Positions 52,061 through 60,447 of a stretch of 64,000 nt of DNA are shown one piece after another (the stretch's first letter is position 1; each line of letters starts with the position of its first letter). The notes under the pieces were generated by a model, which was not told the DNA's origin, did not search any database, and was given only the letters and a program-made list of their open reading frames with translations. The DNA lies in assembly GCA_002404995.1 (NCBI GenBank), contig DHKY01000001.1:99455-163454 (forward strand), given 5' to 3'. The DNA is from Caryophanales bacterium UBA4682 (lineage in GTDB: Bacteria > Bacillota_I > Bacilli_A > RFN20 > CAG-288). A program made the position numbers and the translations under genes.

Positions 52061-52758
52061 CCCTGCCTTTTCAACTCATAGAGTCCGATGGCAATGGAAG
52101 TCGTCAGATTCAGGCTATCGACTTCATCGCTTTGCTCGATTCGGATGTTGTTTTTGTTATGAATTTCCTTAGGAAGCCCGGTGGCCTCGTTTCCAAACAC
52201 TAAGGAACAAGGCTTCCTGAACTTAACGTTCTTTAAAGGAGAGCTCGTATCAAGGACGAAAGGATAATAAGGACGTGGATAGGATTTCCTGTAATCATCA
52301 AAAGAAGAAAACGTTTCAATCCGGAGATGGAAAAGAGCGCCCCTGGAAGCACGGACAGCCTTTGGAGAGAAATAGTCGGCGCAGGGAGTAATCAAAGCAA
52401 GATCATGAAAACCGAAAGCAAGAAGTGTACGCCTTGCGTTTCCAAGGTTTCCCCTATCCGAAGGATTCACCATGACAAGATGACAAGCGCTTGGATCAAG
52501 AACAGATTCGAACTTTGAGAAAACGCCTAGGACATGTGCGTTTTCTTTGCTTTTAGTAACCGAAAACGCCTTTGCAGAAACAACAATCTTTTTATTATCA
52601 ACCCTTGTCAAAAGCTTTTCATATCCGGGCGTATTGACAGCATCCGGTGATACATAGATAATGCGAAGCTTATCCGGCCTATTGTGAATCAGCTCGAATG
52701 TCGGGAAGAAGCCTTCCGTGTAAGAATAATCAAGATCTTTCTGGTAGTTTTTTATCAT
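52057..52758 (-). CDS. SpoU/TrmH-family RNA 2'-O-methyltransferase
   Basis: The 233-residue knotted methyltransferase uses SAM to methylate a ribose in tRNA or rRNA. The three SpoU motifs are visible: NPSDRGNLGNARRTLLAFG, LVFGNEATGLP and SLNLTTSIAIGLYEL. The N-terminal part is a small substrate-binding domain. The target nucleotide is unknown. A -10 box ends 7 nt before the ATG and there is no ribosome-binding site, so the mRNA is probably leaderless. Confidence 0.9.
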   Translation of the reverse strand: MIKNYQKDLDYSYTEGFFPTFELIHNRPDKLRIIYVSPDAVNTPGYEKLLTRVDNKKIVVSAKAFSVTKSKENAHVLGVFSKFESVLDPSACHLVMVNPSDRGNLGNARRTLLAFGFHDLALITPCADYFSPKAVRASRGALFHLRIETFSSFDDYRKSYPRPYYPFVLDTSSPLKNVKFRKPCSLVFGNEATGLPKEIHNKNNIRIEQSDEVDSLNLTTSIAIGLYELKRQG

Positions 52759-52764
52759 AAATTT

Positions 52765-52770
52765 ATTGTA
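52765..52770 (-). promoter_or_regulatory. -10 box placing +1 on the SpoU-methyltransferase ATG
   Basis: TACAAT on the minus strand (52770-52765) predicts +1 at 52758, the A of the start codon. Confidence 0.55.
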
Positions 52771-52790
52771 TATGTTTTTCGAGGAAGAAA

Positions 52791-52816
52791 AAAGCCCGGT
52801 GATGCATCCGGGCTTT
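52791..52816 (-). terminator. Terminator of rpsF–ssb–rpsR
   Basis: AAAAGCCCGG/CCGGGCTTTT with an 8-nt loop, followed by T residues on the minus strand, 18 nt past rpsR. Confidence 0.92.
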
Positions 52817-52833
52817 TAGTTTCTGATTTTAGT

Positions 52834-53061
52834 TTAGTTATCGGAAACGAATGGTAACAGAGCCATATAACGTGCACGTTTGATGGCAGTTGCTAACCTA
52901 CGCTGATACTTGGCAGAAGTTCCAGTGATCCGCTTCGGAGTAATCTTGCCGCTGGGCGAGATGTACTTCTTTAAGAGATCGACATCTTTGTAATCGATGT
53001 ACTTGATATGGTTCTTCGTGAAGTAGCAAACCTTTTTACGGGGTTTCATTCTTTTGAACAT
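52834..53061 (-). CDS. rpsR: 30S ribosomal protein S18
   Basis: The 75-residue protein starts MFKRMKPRKKVCYF and carries the S18 core ISPSGKITPKRITGTSAKYQ in shortened form (IDYKDVDLLKKY, RITGTSAKYQRRLATAIKRA). Only one Cys remains of the zinc-type motif, so it is the zinc-free form. Third in rpsF–ssb–rpsR. Confidence 0.97.
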   Translation of the reverse strand: MFKRMKPRKKVCYFTKNHIKYIDYKDVDLLKKYISPSGKITPKRITGTSAKYQRRLATAIKRARYMALLPFVSDN

Positions 53062-53095
53062 ATTCTTTTTTCCATCCTTTCTCGTGAGCTAATAG

Positions 53096-53536
53096 CTAGA
53101 ACGGAAGATCGTCGTCCGAAGAATCGATTCCCTCATGGGAAGCATTGCTGTTGCTGTCCTGGATATCTTGGTTGACGCTAGGAGCATAATCGCTCGGAGC
53201 GGCATCCGAAGCTCCTTTCCGTTCAAGGAACTGAACGGATTCGGCAACGACTTCGATGACCGAACGTTTCTGTTTGTTACGATCTTCGTAGCTGCGCTGA
53301 TTAAGACGGCCGTCAACACCGATCAAGGAACCCTTGGTGCAGTATTTGGCAACATTCTCAGCAGTCTTGTTCCAGCAGGTACACGGAATAAAGCTAGCAG
53401 AACGCTCAGCACCGGTCTTTGCGGGGTTATCCACTGCAATGGTGAACGATGTCACCGACCTTCCGCTGTTCGTCCGCTTCCTTTCCGGATCCCGGACCAT
53501 TCTTCCGACTAATACGACACGATTCATTCCAGCCAT
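53096..53536 (-). CDS. ssb: Single-stranded DNA-binding protein
   Basis: The 146-residue protein has an N-terminal OB fold (MNRVVLVGRMVRDPE, TSFTIAVD, FIPCTCWNKTAENVAKY) and an acidic linker ending in DDDLPF, the partner-binding tail. It lies between rpsF and rpsR as in most Firmicutes. Confidence 0.97.
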   Translation of the reverse strand: MAGMNRVVLVGRMVRDPERKRTNSGRSVTSFTIAVDNPAKTGAERSASFIPCTCWNKTAENVAKYCTKGSLIGVDGRLNQRSYEDRNKQKRSVIEVVAESVQFLERKGASDAAPSDYAPSVNQDIQDSNSNASHEGIDSSDDDLPF

Positions 53537-53564
53537 AGCTAATCTCCTTTCCCGAGTGCTTTAA

Positions 53565-53849
53565 TTAATGAGCAACGGTGAAAAGGAAACGCATGACCTT
53601 TTCGTCAAGAAGCCTGACTTTGGTTGCCTGGTCGACAATAGCGCCTTCAGCGTTAAGTTCGACGACAACATAGTAGCCTTTGGTCTGCTTCTTGATTTCA
53701 TAGGCCAGGTCTCTCCTTCCCCACTTATTGACGCCGGTGATCTGTGCACCATTGTCCGTGAGAAGCTTCTGAAGTTTTTCGTTTTCCTTCTCTAACTCCT
53801 CATCGCTAAGAGTGGGCATAAGGATGTACATGAGTTCATATTTCTTCAT
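53565..53849 (-). CDS. rpsF: 30S ribosomal protein S6
   Basis: The 94-residue protein starts MKKYELMYILMP and includes the S6 segments VNKWGRRDLAYEIKK and GYYVVVELNA. First gene of the operon, with AGGGAGG before the ATG. S6 pairs with S18 on 16S rRNA. Confidence 0.97.
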   Translation of the reverse strand: MKKYELMYILMPTLSDEELEKENEKLQKLLTDNGAQITGVNKWGRRDLAYEIKKQTKGYYVVVELNAEGAIVDQATKVRLLDEKVMRFLFTVAH

Positions 53850-53933
53850 GTGTTTATACCTCCCTGTGGTCTTTCGGCCGACTCTACATCAGGAGCCGGC
53901 AAGAAAGTATACGGCCTTTTATAGAAAAGGCCA
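53850..53933 (-). promoter_or_regulatory. rpsF leader with two hairpins (possible S6:S18 autoregulatory leader)
   Basis: The predicted 5' UTR holds GGCCTTTT/AAAAGGCC (53913-53932) and GCCGACTC/GAGCCGGC (53877-53884 with 53893-53900, one G-T pair), then a CCGAAAG segment before the Shine-Dalgarno. S6:S18 feedback through structured rpsF leaders is known in many bacteria; the protein-binding motif was not verified here. Confidence 0.5.
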
Positions 53934-53939
53934 TTTGAT

Positions 53940-53968
53940 ATTTTACCTAACCTGAGGAACAAAGTAAA
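53940..53968 (-). promoter_or_regulatory. rpsF operon promoter
   Basis: On the minus strand TTTACT (53968-53963), 17 nt, TAAAAT (53945-53940); +1 near 53933. Confidence 0.7.
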
Positions 53969-54381
53969 GGGATATTTCTTCTTGTCCTTTCCACCTCTCT
54001 CACTTTATATTAGTTTCCAATCGGATTTTTTCCAAAGGATAATCAAACGGCACTACTTATTCTCTTTACTATCCCAAGCTGCCACACAAACCCACCGACT
54101 AATTCAGAAACCATTTGATGTCCTATCGAATAAAAAGATATTTGTGCTTTTGAAATTACTATCCCCGCTATGAAAACAGCAGCAACTAACGGTTTAGAAA
54201 AGGAAAGACTCTATCTTAGAAATCATGTTTTTGCTGTCTCTATGATCAGCATTCCTTTCCTTTATATTGATTGTAACTACACCATGATTTTCTATCTAAA
54301 TTCCCATCTTTCTTCATAAAAGCCAAGCATTGAAAAAGGGATTTGCTAACATCAGGATGCCCTCTATTATTTCTAGAATAA
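53969..54381. other. Gene-free AT-rich stretch downstream of the YolD-like gene
   Basis: No supported gene on either strand. Short open frames here lack ribosome-binding sites and have gene-unlike composition. No clear terminator for the polymerase/YolD pair was found. A minus-strand frame (54246-54428) overlapping the end of the YolD-like gene could be a gene remnant, but nothing in it is recognisable. Confidence 0.4.
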
Positions 54382-54687
54382 CTAGATTTTCGAAAGAGAA
54401 AGAAGATTATCAAAGCGCAACCACCCATCCTTGAAACGGATTTTCAGCTGTGGGGTGTCACAATAAAGGAACCTCTTCCTTTGTGTATAGATTCTCCCCT
54501 CTTCATAATAGGTAACCTTCACGATTTCTTTCTTCTTTAAAGAAACCAAAGTATTGTTAATATCCTCCCTTTCATCTAAGGAAAGCTCAGGACGGGGGAC
54601 TTTTTCCTCCTCTCTTTCCCTTTCATCTAGCCTTTCATATTGTCCAGATAGCGACTTGAACGGCAACCACTTTTTCCTACCTCTCAT
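54382..54687 (-). CDS. YolD-like protein
   Basis: The 101-residue protein fits the YolD-like family that accompanies Y-family polymerases in Firmicutes (as yolD–uvrX). It starts MRGRKKWLPFKSLSGQYE and ends with a small beta domain (IVKVTYYEEGRIYTQRKRF, GWLRFDNLLSL). Its exact role is unknown; a regulatory or accessory role to the polymerase is inferred. Its ATG overlaps the polymerase stop (ATGA), so the two are coupled. Confidence 0.8.
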   Translation of the reverse strand: MRGRKKWLPFKSLSGQYERLDEREREEEKVPRPELSLDEREDINNTLVSLKKKEIVKVTYYEEGRIYTQRKRFLYCDTPQLKIRFKDGWLRFDNLLSLSKI

Positions 54688-55946
54688 GCGTGATGTCCTC
54701 CAATTTGATTACTCCGTGTCAGAAACGTACTCGAGAGAGACCTAGCTGAACACGGCCTTGCCTTCCTCGCCCCATATCTCTTACGAATATGAAGCAGTGT
54801 CTTCTCCAAGCCCTCGACTCTTTCATCTTCCTTATAGTCTTCAAACAATGTCAGCTGTTCCTCTTCCTTAGGCCGAACATCCTCGGCAACAATTGATATC
54901 TGCCGATAAGTTCCCTTTCTCTCCTCTTCTGGCCTGTCAAGGAAAATCCGTACAAGCTCCTTCCCGATTTTCCTTGCAGAATCCGTCGGAGAAAAGAAAC
55001 TGGCTTTCTTGCCGAACCCTGTATGGTCCTTATATCCAAGGAACAGAACAAATGTATTCGCTTTTACTTTCTCCTCGTACCTTCGGTCAGATAGCTCAAT
55101 GGCCCTATCCCGGATCCTCGTCGGCATTTCACTTGAGTCATAATCCCGTAAGAGGACCTGTCCGACAGAAAAGCTATGATGGTTCGATACATACGTGTCC
55201 TTAAGCAAAGCGTCATCATATCCATGGCTATGAAAATAGATTTCCTCCCCGATAACACCAAGCTCCTTCGCCAGATACTGAGGATCCGAGACAGCAATAT
55301 CTCCGATGGTATAGAACCCCCTTTTATTGAGTCTCTTTTCCATCCGTGATCCAATTCCCCACATTTTAGAAAGAGGGGAAACCGACCAGAGATGTTCCGG
55401 CACGCTCTCATAAGTCCAGGAAGCAAGGCAGTCGGCACGATGCTTTGCCTCAATATCCCTTGCCGCTTTTGCCATAAAGAGATTCAATCCGATTCCGGCA
55501 GTAACCGTAAGTCCTGTCTTATCCTTAATCTCGTTGATAATCTTTCTCGCGTAAGACTCCGGCGTATCCTTTTTGATGGCAAGATAGTCTGTAACATCAA
55601 GAAAGGATTCATCAATGGAGTAAACGAGCCTATCTTCCTTGCTGACATATTCCCGGTAAATCTTATTGATATCTGCAGACACCTTCAGGTATCTCCTCCT
55701 CTTCGGCTTAGCGATAATAAGATTCGGAATATCCTTTGGAACATCATAGAGTCGGCATCTGCTTTTGACCTTATATTCCTTCTTAATAAAAGGAGATGCG
55801 GCTAGGACAATCGTTCCGTCTCCTCTTTCTTCGTCAGCAACAACCAAAGGAGTTGTGAACGGATCCCTGTTCCGATCCAGGCATTCCACAGATGCGTAGA
55901 ATGACTTCAAGTCGATAGCTAGAATATTGCGGTCAATGCGTTTCAT
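54684..55946 (-). CDS. Y-family DNA polymerase (UmuC/UvrX-like)
   Basis: The 420-residue translesion polymerase has LAIDLKSFYASVE (first metal Asp), YSIDESFLDVT (catalytic acidic pair), a helix-hairpin-helix (MWGIGSRMEKRLNKRGFYTIGD) and a little-finger domain. No beta-clamp motif is obvious beyond QLTLFE near the C terminus, which fits a clamp-binding motif. The ATG at 55946 is chosen because TATAAT (55959-55954) predicts +1 at 55947; the ATG at 55955 lies inside the -10. The mRNA is probably leaderless. No LexA-type box was recognised. Confidence 0.9.
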   Translation of the reverse strand: MKRIDRNILAIDLKSFYASVECLDRNRDPFTTPLVVADEERGDGTIVLAASPFIKKEYKVKSRCRLYDVPKDIPNLIIAKPKRRRYLKVSADINKIYREYVSKEDRLVYSIDESFLDVTDYLAIKKDTPESYARKIINEIKDKTGLTVTAGIGLNLFMAKAARDIEAKHRADCLASWTYESVPEHLWSVSPLSKMWGIGSRMEKRLNKRGFYTIGDIAVSDPQYLAKELGVIGEEIYFHSHGYDDALLKDTYVSNHHSFSVGQVLLRDYDSSEMPTRIRDRAIELSDRRYEEKVKANTFVLFLGYKDHTGFGKKASFFSPTDSARKIGKELVRIFLDRPEEERKGTYRQISIVAEDVRPKEEEQLTLFEDYKEDERVEGLEKTLLHIRKRYGARKARPCSARSLSSTFLTRSNQIGGHHA

Positions 55947-55953
55947 CGGTTTC

Positions 55954-55959
55954 ATTATA
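55954..55959 (-). promoter_or_regulatory. -10 box of the Y-family polymerase gene
   Basis: TATAAT on the minus strand overlaps an upstream in-frame ATG and predicts +1 one nt before the ATG at 55946. TTCGAA lies near the -35 position. Confidence 0.55.
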
Positions 55960-56439
55960 TGGGGAAAAAAAGACTGTTTCGAAACCAACAAACAACTTTG
56001 CCAAACACAATCTGCTCATTAAGTCCGAGTTCTCCCAAAAAGGTGCGAATTCTCTATTCCTGGGTAGTTTCTTTACCATCCGGAAAGAAAAAGAAGCAAT
56101 CCCTTGACAGGCTAAAGAAGCCTGACAAGTGTCAAATTCCATGTGCAATTCCGCATCCTTTCAAAAAAGCCTTCCTTTCTCATCAAAACCAAAAAAATCA
56201 GATTCATCTTCTGTTGTCTTTTTCATACTATTTTTATTAATCTATATAATAAAAGTTATTATTCTTACTATTTTGTTGCTATATTAGCCATTTTTTATTT
56301 GGTCCAACTTTTAGTTTTCATTTAAGGCTTTTTTATTTTTCCAGAATCTTTTTCGGTAAAAACAGTCAAAAAAGAACAAGACACATTCTTGGAAAATTCA
56401 AGAAGGAAAAAAGTCCGCCCGTTGGTAAGCGATTTCAAA
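55960..56439. other. Gene-free AT-rich intergenic region
   Basis: This stretch lies between divergently transcribed genes. It is A/T-rich with long T-runs around 56180-56350 and no credible gene: open frames have no ribosome-binding site and skewed composition. No tRNA, riboswitch or repeat array was recognised. Confidence 0.5.
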
Positions 56440-56468
56440 TTGAACTTTCTTACAAATGTCTATATATT
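56440..56468 (+). promoter_or_regulatory. Promoter of the folate cyclo-ligase-like gene
   Basis: TTGAAC (56440-56445), 17 nt, TATATT (56463-56468). A second -10-like TACAAT follows at 56475. Confidence 0.65.
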
Positions 56469-56508
56469 TAAAGATACAATTCGTAAAAATCAGTAAATAA
56501 GGAGAATT

Positions 56509-56991
56509 ATGGATTTAACAAGGGAACAAATCCGGGAAAGATCACTGAGAAGGACAGAAGATATCCTCAACAATCCCCACTACAAAGAAGCAAAGGTCCT
56601 CTACATCTACCTTCCGGCCGAAGGAGAAATCGACACAGAGTACTTAATCGTACGTGCCTTACAGGACGAGAAAATCGTAGCCTCACCAATCTTCATTTCA
56701 TCTCAAGACAGGGTCTTTGCCAGAATCGATGGCAATCCTGGATTCCACAAAGGCAGAGGAGATCGTCTAGAACCTCTGTATCAGACAAAGCTTGTCATCG
56801 ACAAACCGGGCCTGAGGATTCTCCCCATCGAGAAAATCATCGAAGAGTTCAAACAAGACATCCACTATTACGGAAACTATATCAACAACCGGAAAAATCT
56901 TTACACGATTGCTGTCGGATATAAGACAAAAGCCACTGAAGAGGCCGTTGCCCAAGACGAAGGTCACTTCAAGGAAATCAATCTCTATTAA
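56509..56991 (+). CDS. 5-formyltetrahydrofolate cyclo-ligase-like protein (divergent)
   Basis: The 160-residue protein resembles 5-formyl-THF cyclo-ligase, which converts 5-formyl-THF to 5,10-methenyl-THF using ATP. Family-like segments are REQIRERSLRRTEDIL, VLYIYLPAEGEIDTEYLIVRAL and the C-terminal AVGYKTKATEEAVAQDEGHF. The usual GxGxGYYD nucleotide-site loop is reduced to YYGNYINN, and the protein is about 20-30 residues short. It may therefore be a diverged or inactive homologue. AAGGAG precedes the ATG; it is monocistronic. Confidence 0.6.
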   Translation: MDLTREQIRERSLRRTEDILNNPHYKEAKVLYIYLPAEGEIDTEYLIVRALQDEKIVASPIFISSQDRVFARIDGNPGFHKGRGDRLEPLYQTKLVIDKPGLRILPIEKIIEEFKQDIHYYGNYINNRKNLYTIAVGYKTKATEEAVAQDEGHFKEINLY

Positions 56992-56992
56992 A

Positions 56993-57020
56993 AAAAGACT
57001 GCTCTTGCGCAGCCTTTTTT
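56993..57020. terminator. Bidirectional terminator
   Basis: AAGACTGC (56995-57002) pairs with GCAGCCTT (57009-57016), one mismatch, with A/T runs on both sides. It serves the cyclo-ligase-like gene and the convergent guanylate-kinase-like gene. Confidence 0.8.
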
Positions 57021-57034
57021 CGTTCCTGAAGAAT

Positions 57035-57610
57035 CTACAGCTTGATCAGAGTAGAAATATCGACTCCGTTCTTTTTAAGTACTTCCAGGTATTTCTTATA
57101 GATGAATTCAGACACCGAAGGGATGTCGTACTTCTTGGTATCGACATAGACATCAACGATTTTCTTCCTTTCGTCATCTAAGCGGAAGGATTTCTCATCA
57201 TTGAGAAGGCGGGATTTGATTTTCTCAGGATCGTCACCACGGCTTTCCATTCTCTCTCTGCGTGTCTGCTCATCTAAAAGCCTATAGAAGAGGACAATCT
57301 TCGGATCATGGAAAGACTTATAGGTCTTTGCGCCTGCTCCTTCGACAGCCCTGCATTTATCAATCTGGACTTCCTTACGGCTGGTGCCATAATAGTTTCC
57401 GTTATAGAAGGTCGTCTCGATGAATTCATTGTTCGACTTCCTCTTCCTGAACTCGTCAATTGTAACGAAATGATAGTCGACATTATTGACCTCACCTTTA
57501 CGCCTCTGACGGGTCGTATGGGTAATGACTTTCTTAATGCCGAAATGTGCCTGAAGATACAGGCAAGTCGCCGTCTTTCCGCTTGCAGACGGTCCGGTTA
57601 GTACAATCAT
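57035..57610 (-). CDS. Guanylate kinase-family protein
   Basis: The 191-residue protein has a P-loop GPSASGKTATCLYL and the GMP-binding signature THTTRQRRKGEVNNVDYHFV and EFIETTFYNGNYYGTS. The segment that reads ILEIDVQGA in true guanylate kinase is AVEGAGAKTYK here, so it may be a paralogue rather than the housekeeping Gmk. The usual gmk–rpoZ neighbourhood is absent. No Shine-Dalgarno was obvious besides GGAGGGGC before the ATG, which is good. Confidence 0.75.
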   Translation of the reverse strand: MIVLTGPSASGKTATCLYLQAHFGIKKVITHTTRQRRKGEVNNVDYHFVTIDEFRKRKSNNEFIETTFYNGNYYGTSRKEVQIDKCRAVEGAGAKTYKSFHDPKIVLFYRLLDEQTRRERMESRGDDPEKIKSRLLNDEKSFRLDDERKKIVDVYVDTKKYDIPSVSEFIYKKYLEVLKKNGVDISTLIKL

Positions 57611-57712
57611 CCTGCCCCTCCTTGATTTGGTTTAGTATTCTACATTCTTTTTCAATCACTTGCAACGAAAAATCAAAAATCAGCAGTCACTACGACTTAA
57701 AACGCATCAGCG

Positions 57713-58381
57713 TCAAATTCGATCATCAACCACATCCTTGATTTGAAGCGGTGAAGATAGAAACGCCTTTGGCTGGATAGGATAGGAAAGAAGAGTCTCT
57801 TTGCTTTGATATCCCCAAAGAACAGAATAGCGGTTCTCTATCTTTAAATTATATGCAGTCTGAAGATCCGTAACCGAATCACCAAAATAGGCAACCTTGG
57901 AAAAATCTAAATCATATTCTTTTGTCTGTTCAAGAAAAGCTTTCGGATCCGGTTTCGTCACACCACCCAAAGGAATTCCAACCATCTTTGTGAACAGAGA
58001 ACCGAAGAAGGTCTTCCTGACATCTAGGGCGATGTCCTGAGGCTTATTCGTATAGATAAATAGAAGAACCCCTTTGCTCTTTGCGTATTCCAAGGACTCG
58101 ATCCTGCCATCATAAGGGTGAGTCAGATCCTTATAATGTTTGGAATAATAACTGTAATAAACATCAAAGACAGACTGGAACCTGTCTTGGTGCTCTTTTC
58201 CGATAGCACGCTGTATCAATTTAACAGATCCGTTACCGATAAAAGTGGTCATTTCCTTAAGATCATGTGTTGGCAGATGATGGTACTCCAAGGAGACATT
58301 GACTGCTTTAGCAATATCTTCCCTGGTCGATACAATGGTTCCATCCCTGTCAAAAACAAAGGCTTGATATTTGTTTTTCAT
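57713..58381 (-). CDS. HAD-family phosphatase (Gph-like)
   Basis: The 222-residue protein resembles phosphoglycolate phosphatase/PgmB-type HAD enzymes. Motif I is FDRDGTIVSTRED, motif II YTNKP, motif III Lys in GGVTKPDPKAFLEQT and motif IV YFGDSVTDLQTA, with an alpha-helical C1 cap (residues about 17-85). Substrate unknown. GTAGGGG precedes the ATG. It stands about 100 nt upstream of the guanylate-kinase-like gene on the same strand. Confidence 0.85.
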   Translation of the reverse strand: MKNKYQAFVFDRDGTIVSTREDIAKAVNVSLEYHHLPTHDLKEMTTFIGNGSVKLIQRAIGKEHQDRFQSVFDVYYSYYSKHYKDLTHPYDGRIESLEYAKSKGVLLFIYTNKPQDIALDVRKTFFGSLFTKMVGIPLGGVTKPDPKAFLEQTKEYDLDFSKVAYFGDSVTDLQTAYNLKIENRYSVLWGYQSKETLLSYPIQPKAFLSSPLQIKDVVDDRI

Positions 58382-58749
58382 AAATAATAAAACCCCTACT
58401 CAATTACTATAGCACAAGGAAGAAAAAATATAAGAATTAGACAATTTTCTAATTATCAGAAACCAAGTAGTTTTTTTCATCGATTTTTGACAAGAAAAGC
58501 GATAGAAAAAAGCAAAAATTTTTTGATTAATTTTCGGTAGAAATCTTTTTATATATTATTTCAGTTGTTAGTAACTATAAAAGCTAGGAATTGACAACTA
58601 TTTGTCTATAGTTTTGAAATATAGAACTTTAATTTTAGTTTTCGCTTTTTTGTTTTTGTTTTTTTACAAAAAATTTTTTAAAAAAAATAATTGATTTTCT
58701 GATTCGTTTTCTTTATAACTTTCAGCGTAAAAAGAGGGGGGTCCTTTCC
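58382..58749 (+). promoter_or_regulatory. Very AT-rich leader and promoter region of potABCD
   Basis: No gene is seen in this 368-nt stretch. It has TTGACA-like boxes (near 58487 and 58588), TATATATTAT near 58551 and long T and A runs before the ribosome-binding site AGAGGGGGG at about 58732-58740. The inverted pair GACAAC...TTGTC near 58590-58605 is a possible operator. The exact promoter was not resolved. Confidence 0.45.
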
Positions 58750-60447
58750 ATGAATCATCTTGATGAATCATCGCTAGGTTTGAATGAGAATCCATACATC
58801 ATTCAATTGCAGAATCTGACAAAAGTCTACGATGGCGTTACGGTAATTGATAAAAGGAATATGAATATCAAGAAAGGTGAGTTTGTCACCATTCTTGGTC
58901 CGTCCGGATGCGGAAAATCTACAACACTGAGAAGGATTGCAGGTTTTGAGACTCCGGATTCCGGAGATATTCTCTTGAACGGAAAAGATATCACTCCGGT
59001 TCCGCCTTACAAACGTCCAATCAATACAGTCTTCCAGCATTATGCTTTGTTCCCGAATCTTGATGTCTATGATAATGTTGCCTTTGGCTTACGGAACAAA
59101 AAGATTCCGAGGGAAGTCAAGGATAAAGACGGCAAGCCAGTTCTGAAAATCGACAAAGCCCAAGTACGTTACTTAAAGAGCCAGATCAAACGTACCAAGA
59201 AAGATAAAATCAGGGCGGAAGAAGAAAAAGAGAAGCGTCTTGCTCTCTTCACCTCGCAACTCGACGAAGTCTTATCCAATCCGCGCCCTGCAAGGAAATT
59301 CCGTCATCTAACCGATAAGGAAATCGATGATGCCGTTGTTCATGCTTTAAGCATTGTCGATCTTGACGAACTTGAGGATCGTGATATTTCGACTCTTTCC
59401 GGTGGCCAGCAGCAGCGTGTTGCAATTGCACGTGCCATCATCAACGAGCCGCAGATTCTTCTTTTAGATGAGCCATTAGGTGCACTGGACTTGAAAAGGC
59501 GCAAAGATAGGCAGTTAGAGCTAAAAGACAGGCACAAGAAACTTGGAATCACCTTCATTTATGTTACCCATGATCAGGAAGAGGCACTGACTAGGTCCGA
59601 TACGATTATTGTCAGGAACGATGGCGTCATCCAGCAAATCGGAACTCCAGAGGATATCTACAACGAGCCGAAGAACGCATTCGTCGCTGACTTTATCGGT
59701 TCTTCCAACATCTACTCTGGAACCATGGTTGCCGAAAAGAAGGTCCACTTCCTGAACGCAAACTGGGACTGTGAAGATAATTTCGCCGTCAACGAACGTG
59801 TTGATGTCGTTGTCCGTCCGGAAGACATTCATTATTCCTTAGAACCGAAAGAGGGCTATGTCGAAGGACGTATCACTCAGAAGGTCTTCAAGGGTATTCA
59901 TTATCAGTACACCATCATGGTCGGCCGTAACGAGGTTACTGCTCAGTCCATCAAGGATTTCGATAGGTCTCTGCCTATTTTCATTCAGATTCGTGCAGAT
60001 GGAATCCATCTCAGGAAAAAGAGCGATACAAGCAATATCTACCGGGATGCCTACATCGGAAAAGACAACAAGGTGTATATCGATGAACAGCCGTTTGACT
60101 GTGACCTCACTCAGCTTATTGCAAAGTCCACTAGGAGCGAAGATGGTTATTTAGTAGGACCTGATAAGAAGCAATACGATCTCAATGATGCGGATGTCAT
60201 TGCATCGATAGCCCCGGAAAACTTCATCATCTCCGATGATACATCGGAATGTGAAGTCAGCGGAACGGTTATTTCTTCTGTCTATGTCGGTGATCACTAT
60301 GAGCTCTTAGTCCGCAGCGATGACGAAGAAGACTTCTATGTTTTCACTCCGTATACCTTCAATGTCGGTGATGTTGTCGGTCTCTTAGTAGATAAGAAAA
60401 ATATTCTCCTGAAGATCAAAGGAAACATCGAGGACTATGTTTTATAA
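58750..60447 (+). CDS. potA: Spermidine/putrescine ABC transporter ATPase PotA, enlarged
   Basis: The 565-residue ATPase powers polyamine import. It has Walker A GPSGCGKST (residues 50-58), signature LSGGQQQR, Walker B LLLDEPLGALD and a C-terminal TOBE-type region. It is far longer than the usual 350-380 residues. A charged, helical insertion of about 65-70 residues (roughly 118-188, KSQIKRTKKDKIRAEEEKEK) sits between the Q-loop and the signature, and the C-terminal part is extended. Enlarged PotA proteins are known in Mycoplasma. potB overlaps its end by 11 nt. Confidence 0.93.
   Translation: MNHLDESSLGLNENPYIIQLQNLTKVYDGVTVIDKRNMNIKKGEFVTILGPSGCGKSTTLRRIAGFETPDSGDILLNGKDITPVPPYKRPINTVFQHYALFPNLDVYDNVAFGLRNKKIPREVKDKDGKPVLKIDKAQVRYLKSQIKRTKKDKIRAEEEKEKRLALFTSQLDEVLSNPRPARKFRHLTDKEIDDAVVHALSIVDLDELEDRDISTLSGGQQQRVAIARAIINEPQILLLDEPLGALDLKRRKDRQLELKDRHKKLGITFIYVTHDQEEALTRSDTIIVRNDGVIQQIGTPEDIYNEPKNAFVADFIGSSNIYSGTMVAEKKVHFLNANWDCEDNFAVNERVDVVVRPEDIHYSLEPKEGYVEGRITQKVFKGIHYQYTIMVGRNEVTAQSIKDFDRSLPIFIQIRADGIHLRKKSDTSNIYRDAYIGKDNKVYIDEQPFDCDLTQLIAKSTRSEDGYLVGPDKKQYDLNDADVIASIAPENFIISDDTSECEVSGTVISSVYVGDHYELLVRSDDEEDFYVFTPYTFNVGDVVGLLVDKKNILLKIKGNIEDYVL

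Noticed and set aside
54246..54428. Small minus-strand gene after the YolD-like gene
   Set aside because: No ribosome-binding site or recognisable domain; it overlaps the YolD-like gene in another frame.
55959..56240. Plus-strand 93-residue frame in the intergenic region
   Set aside because: Low-complexity composition, no start signals; it begins inside the polymerase promoter.
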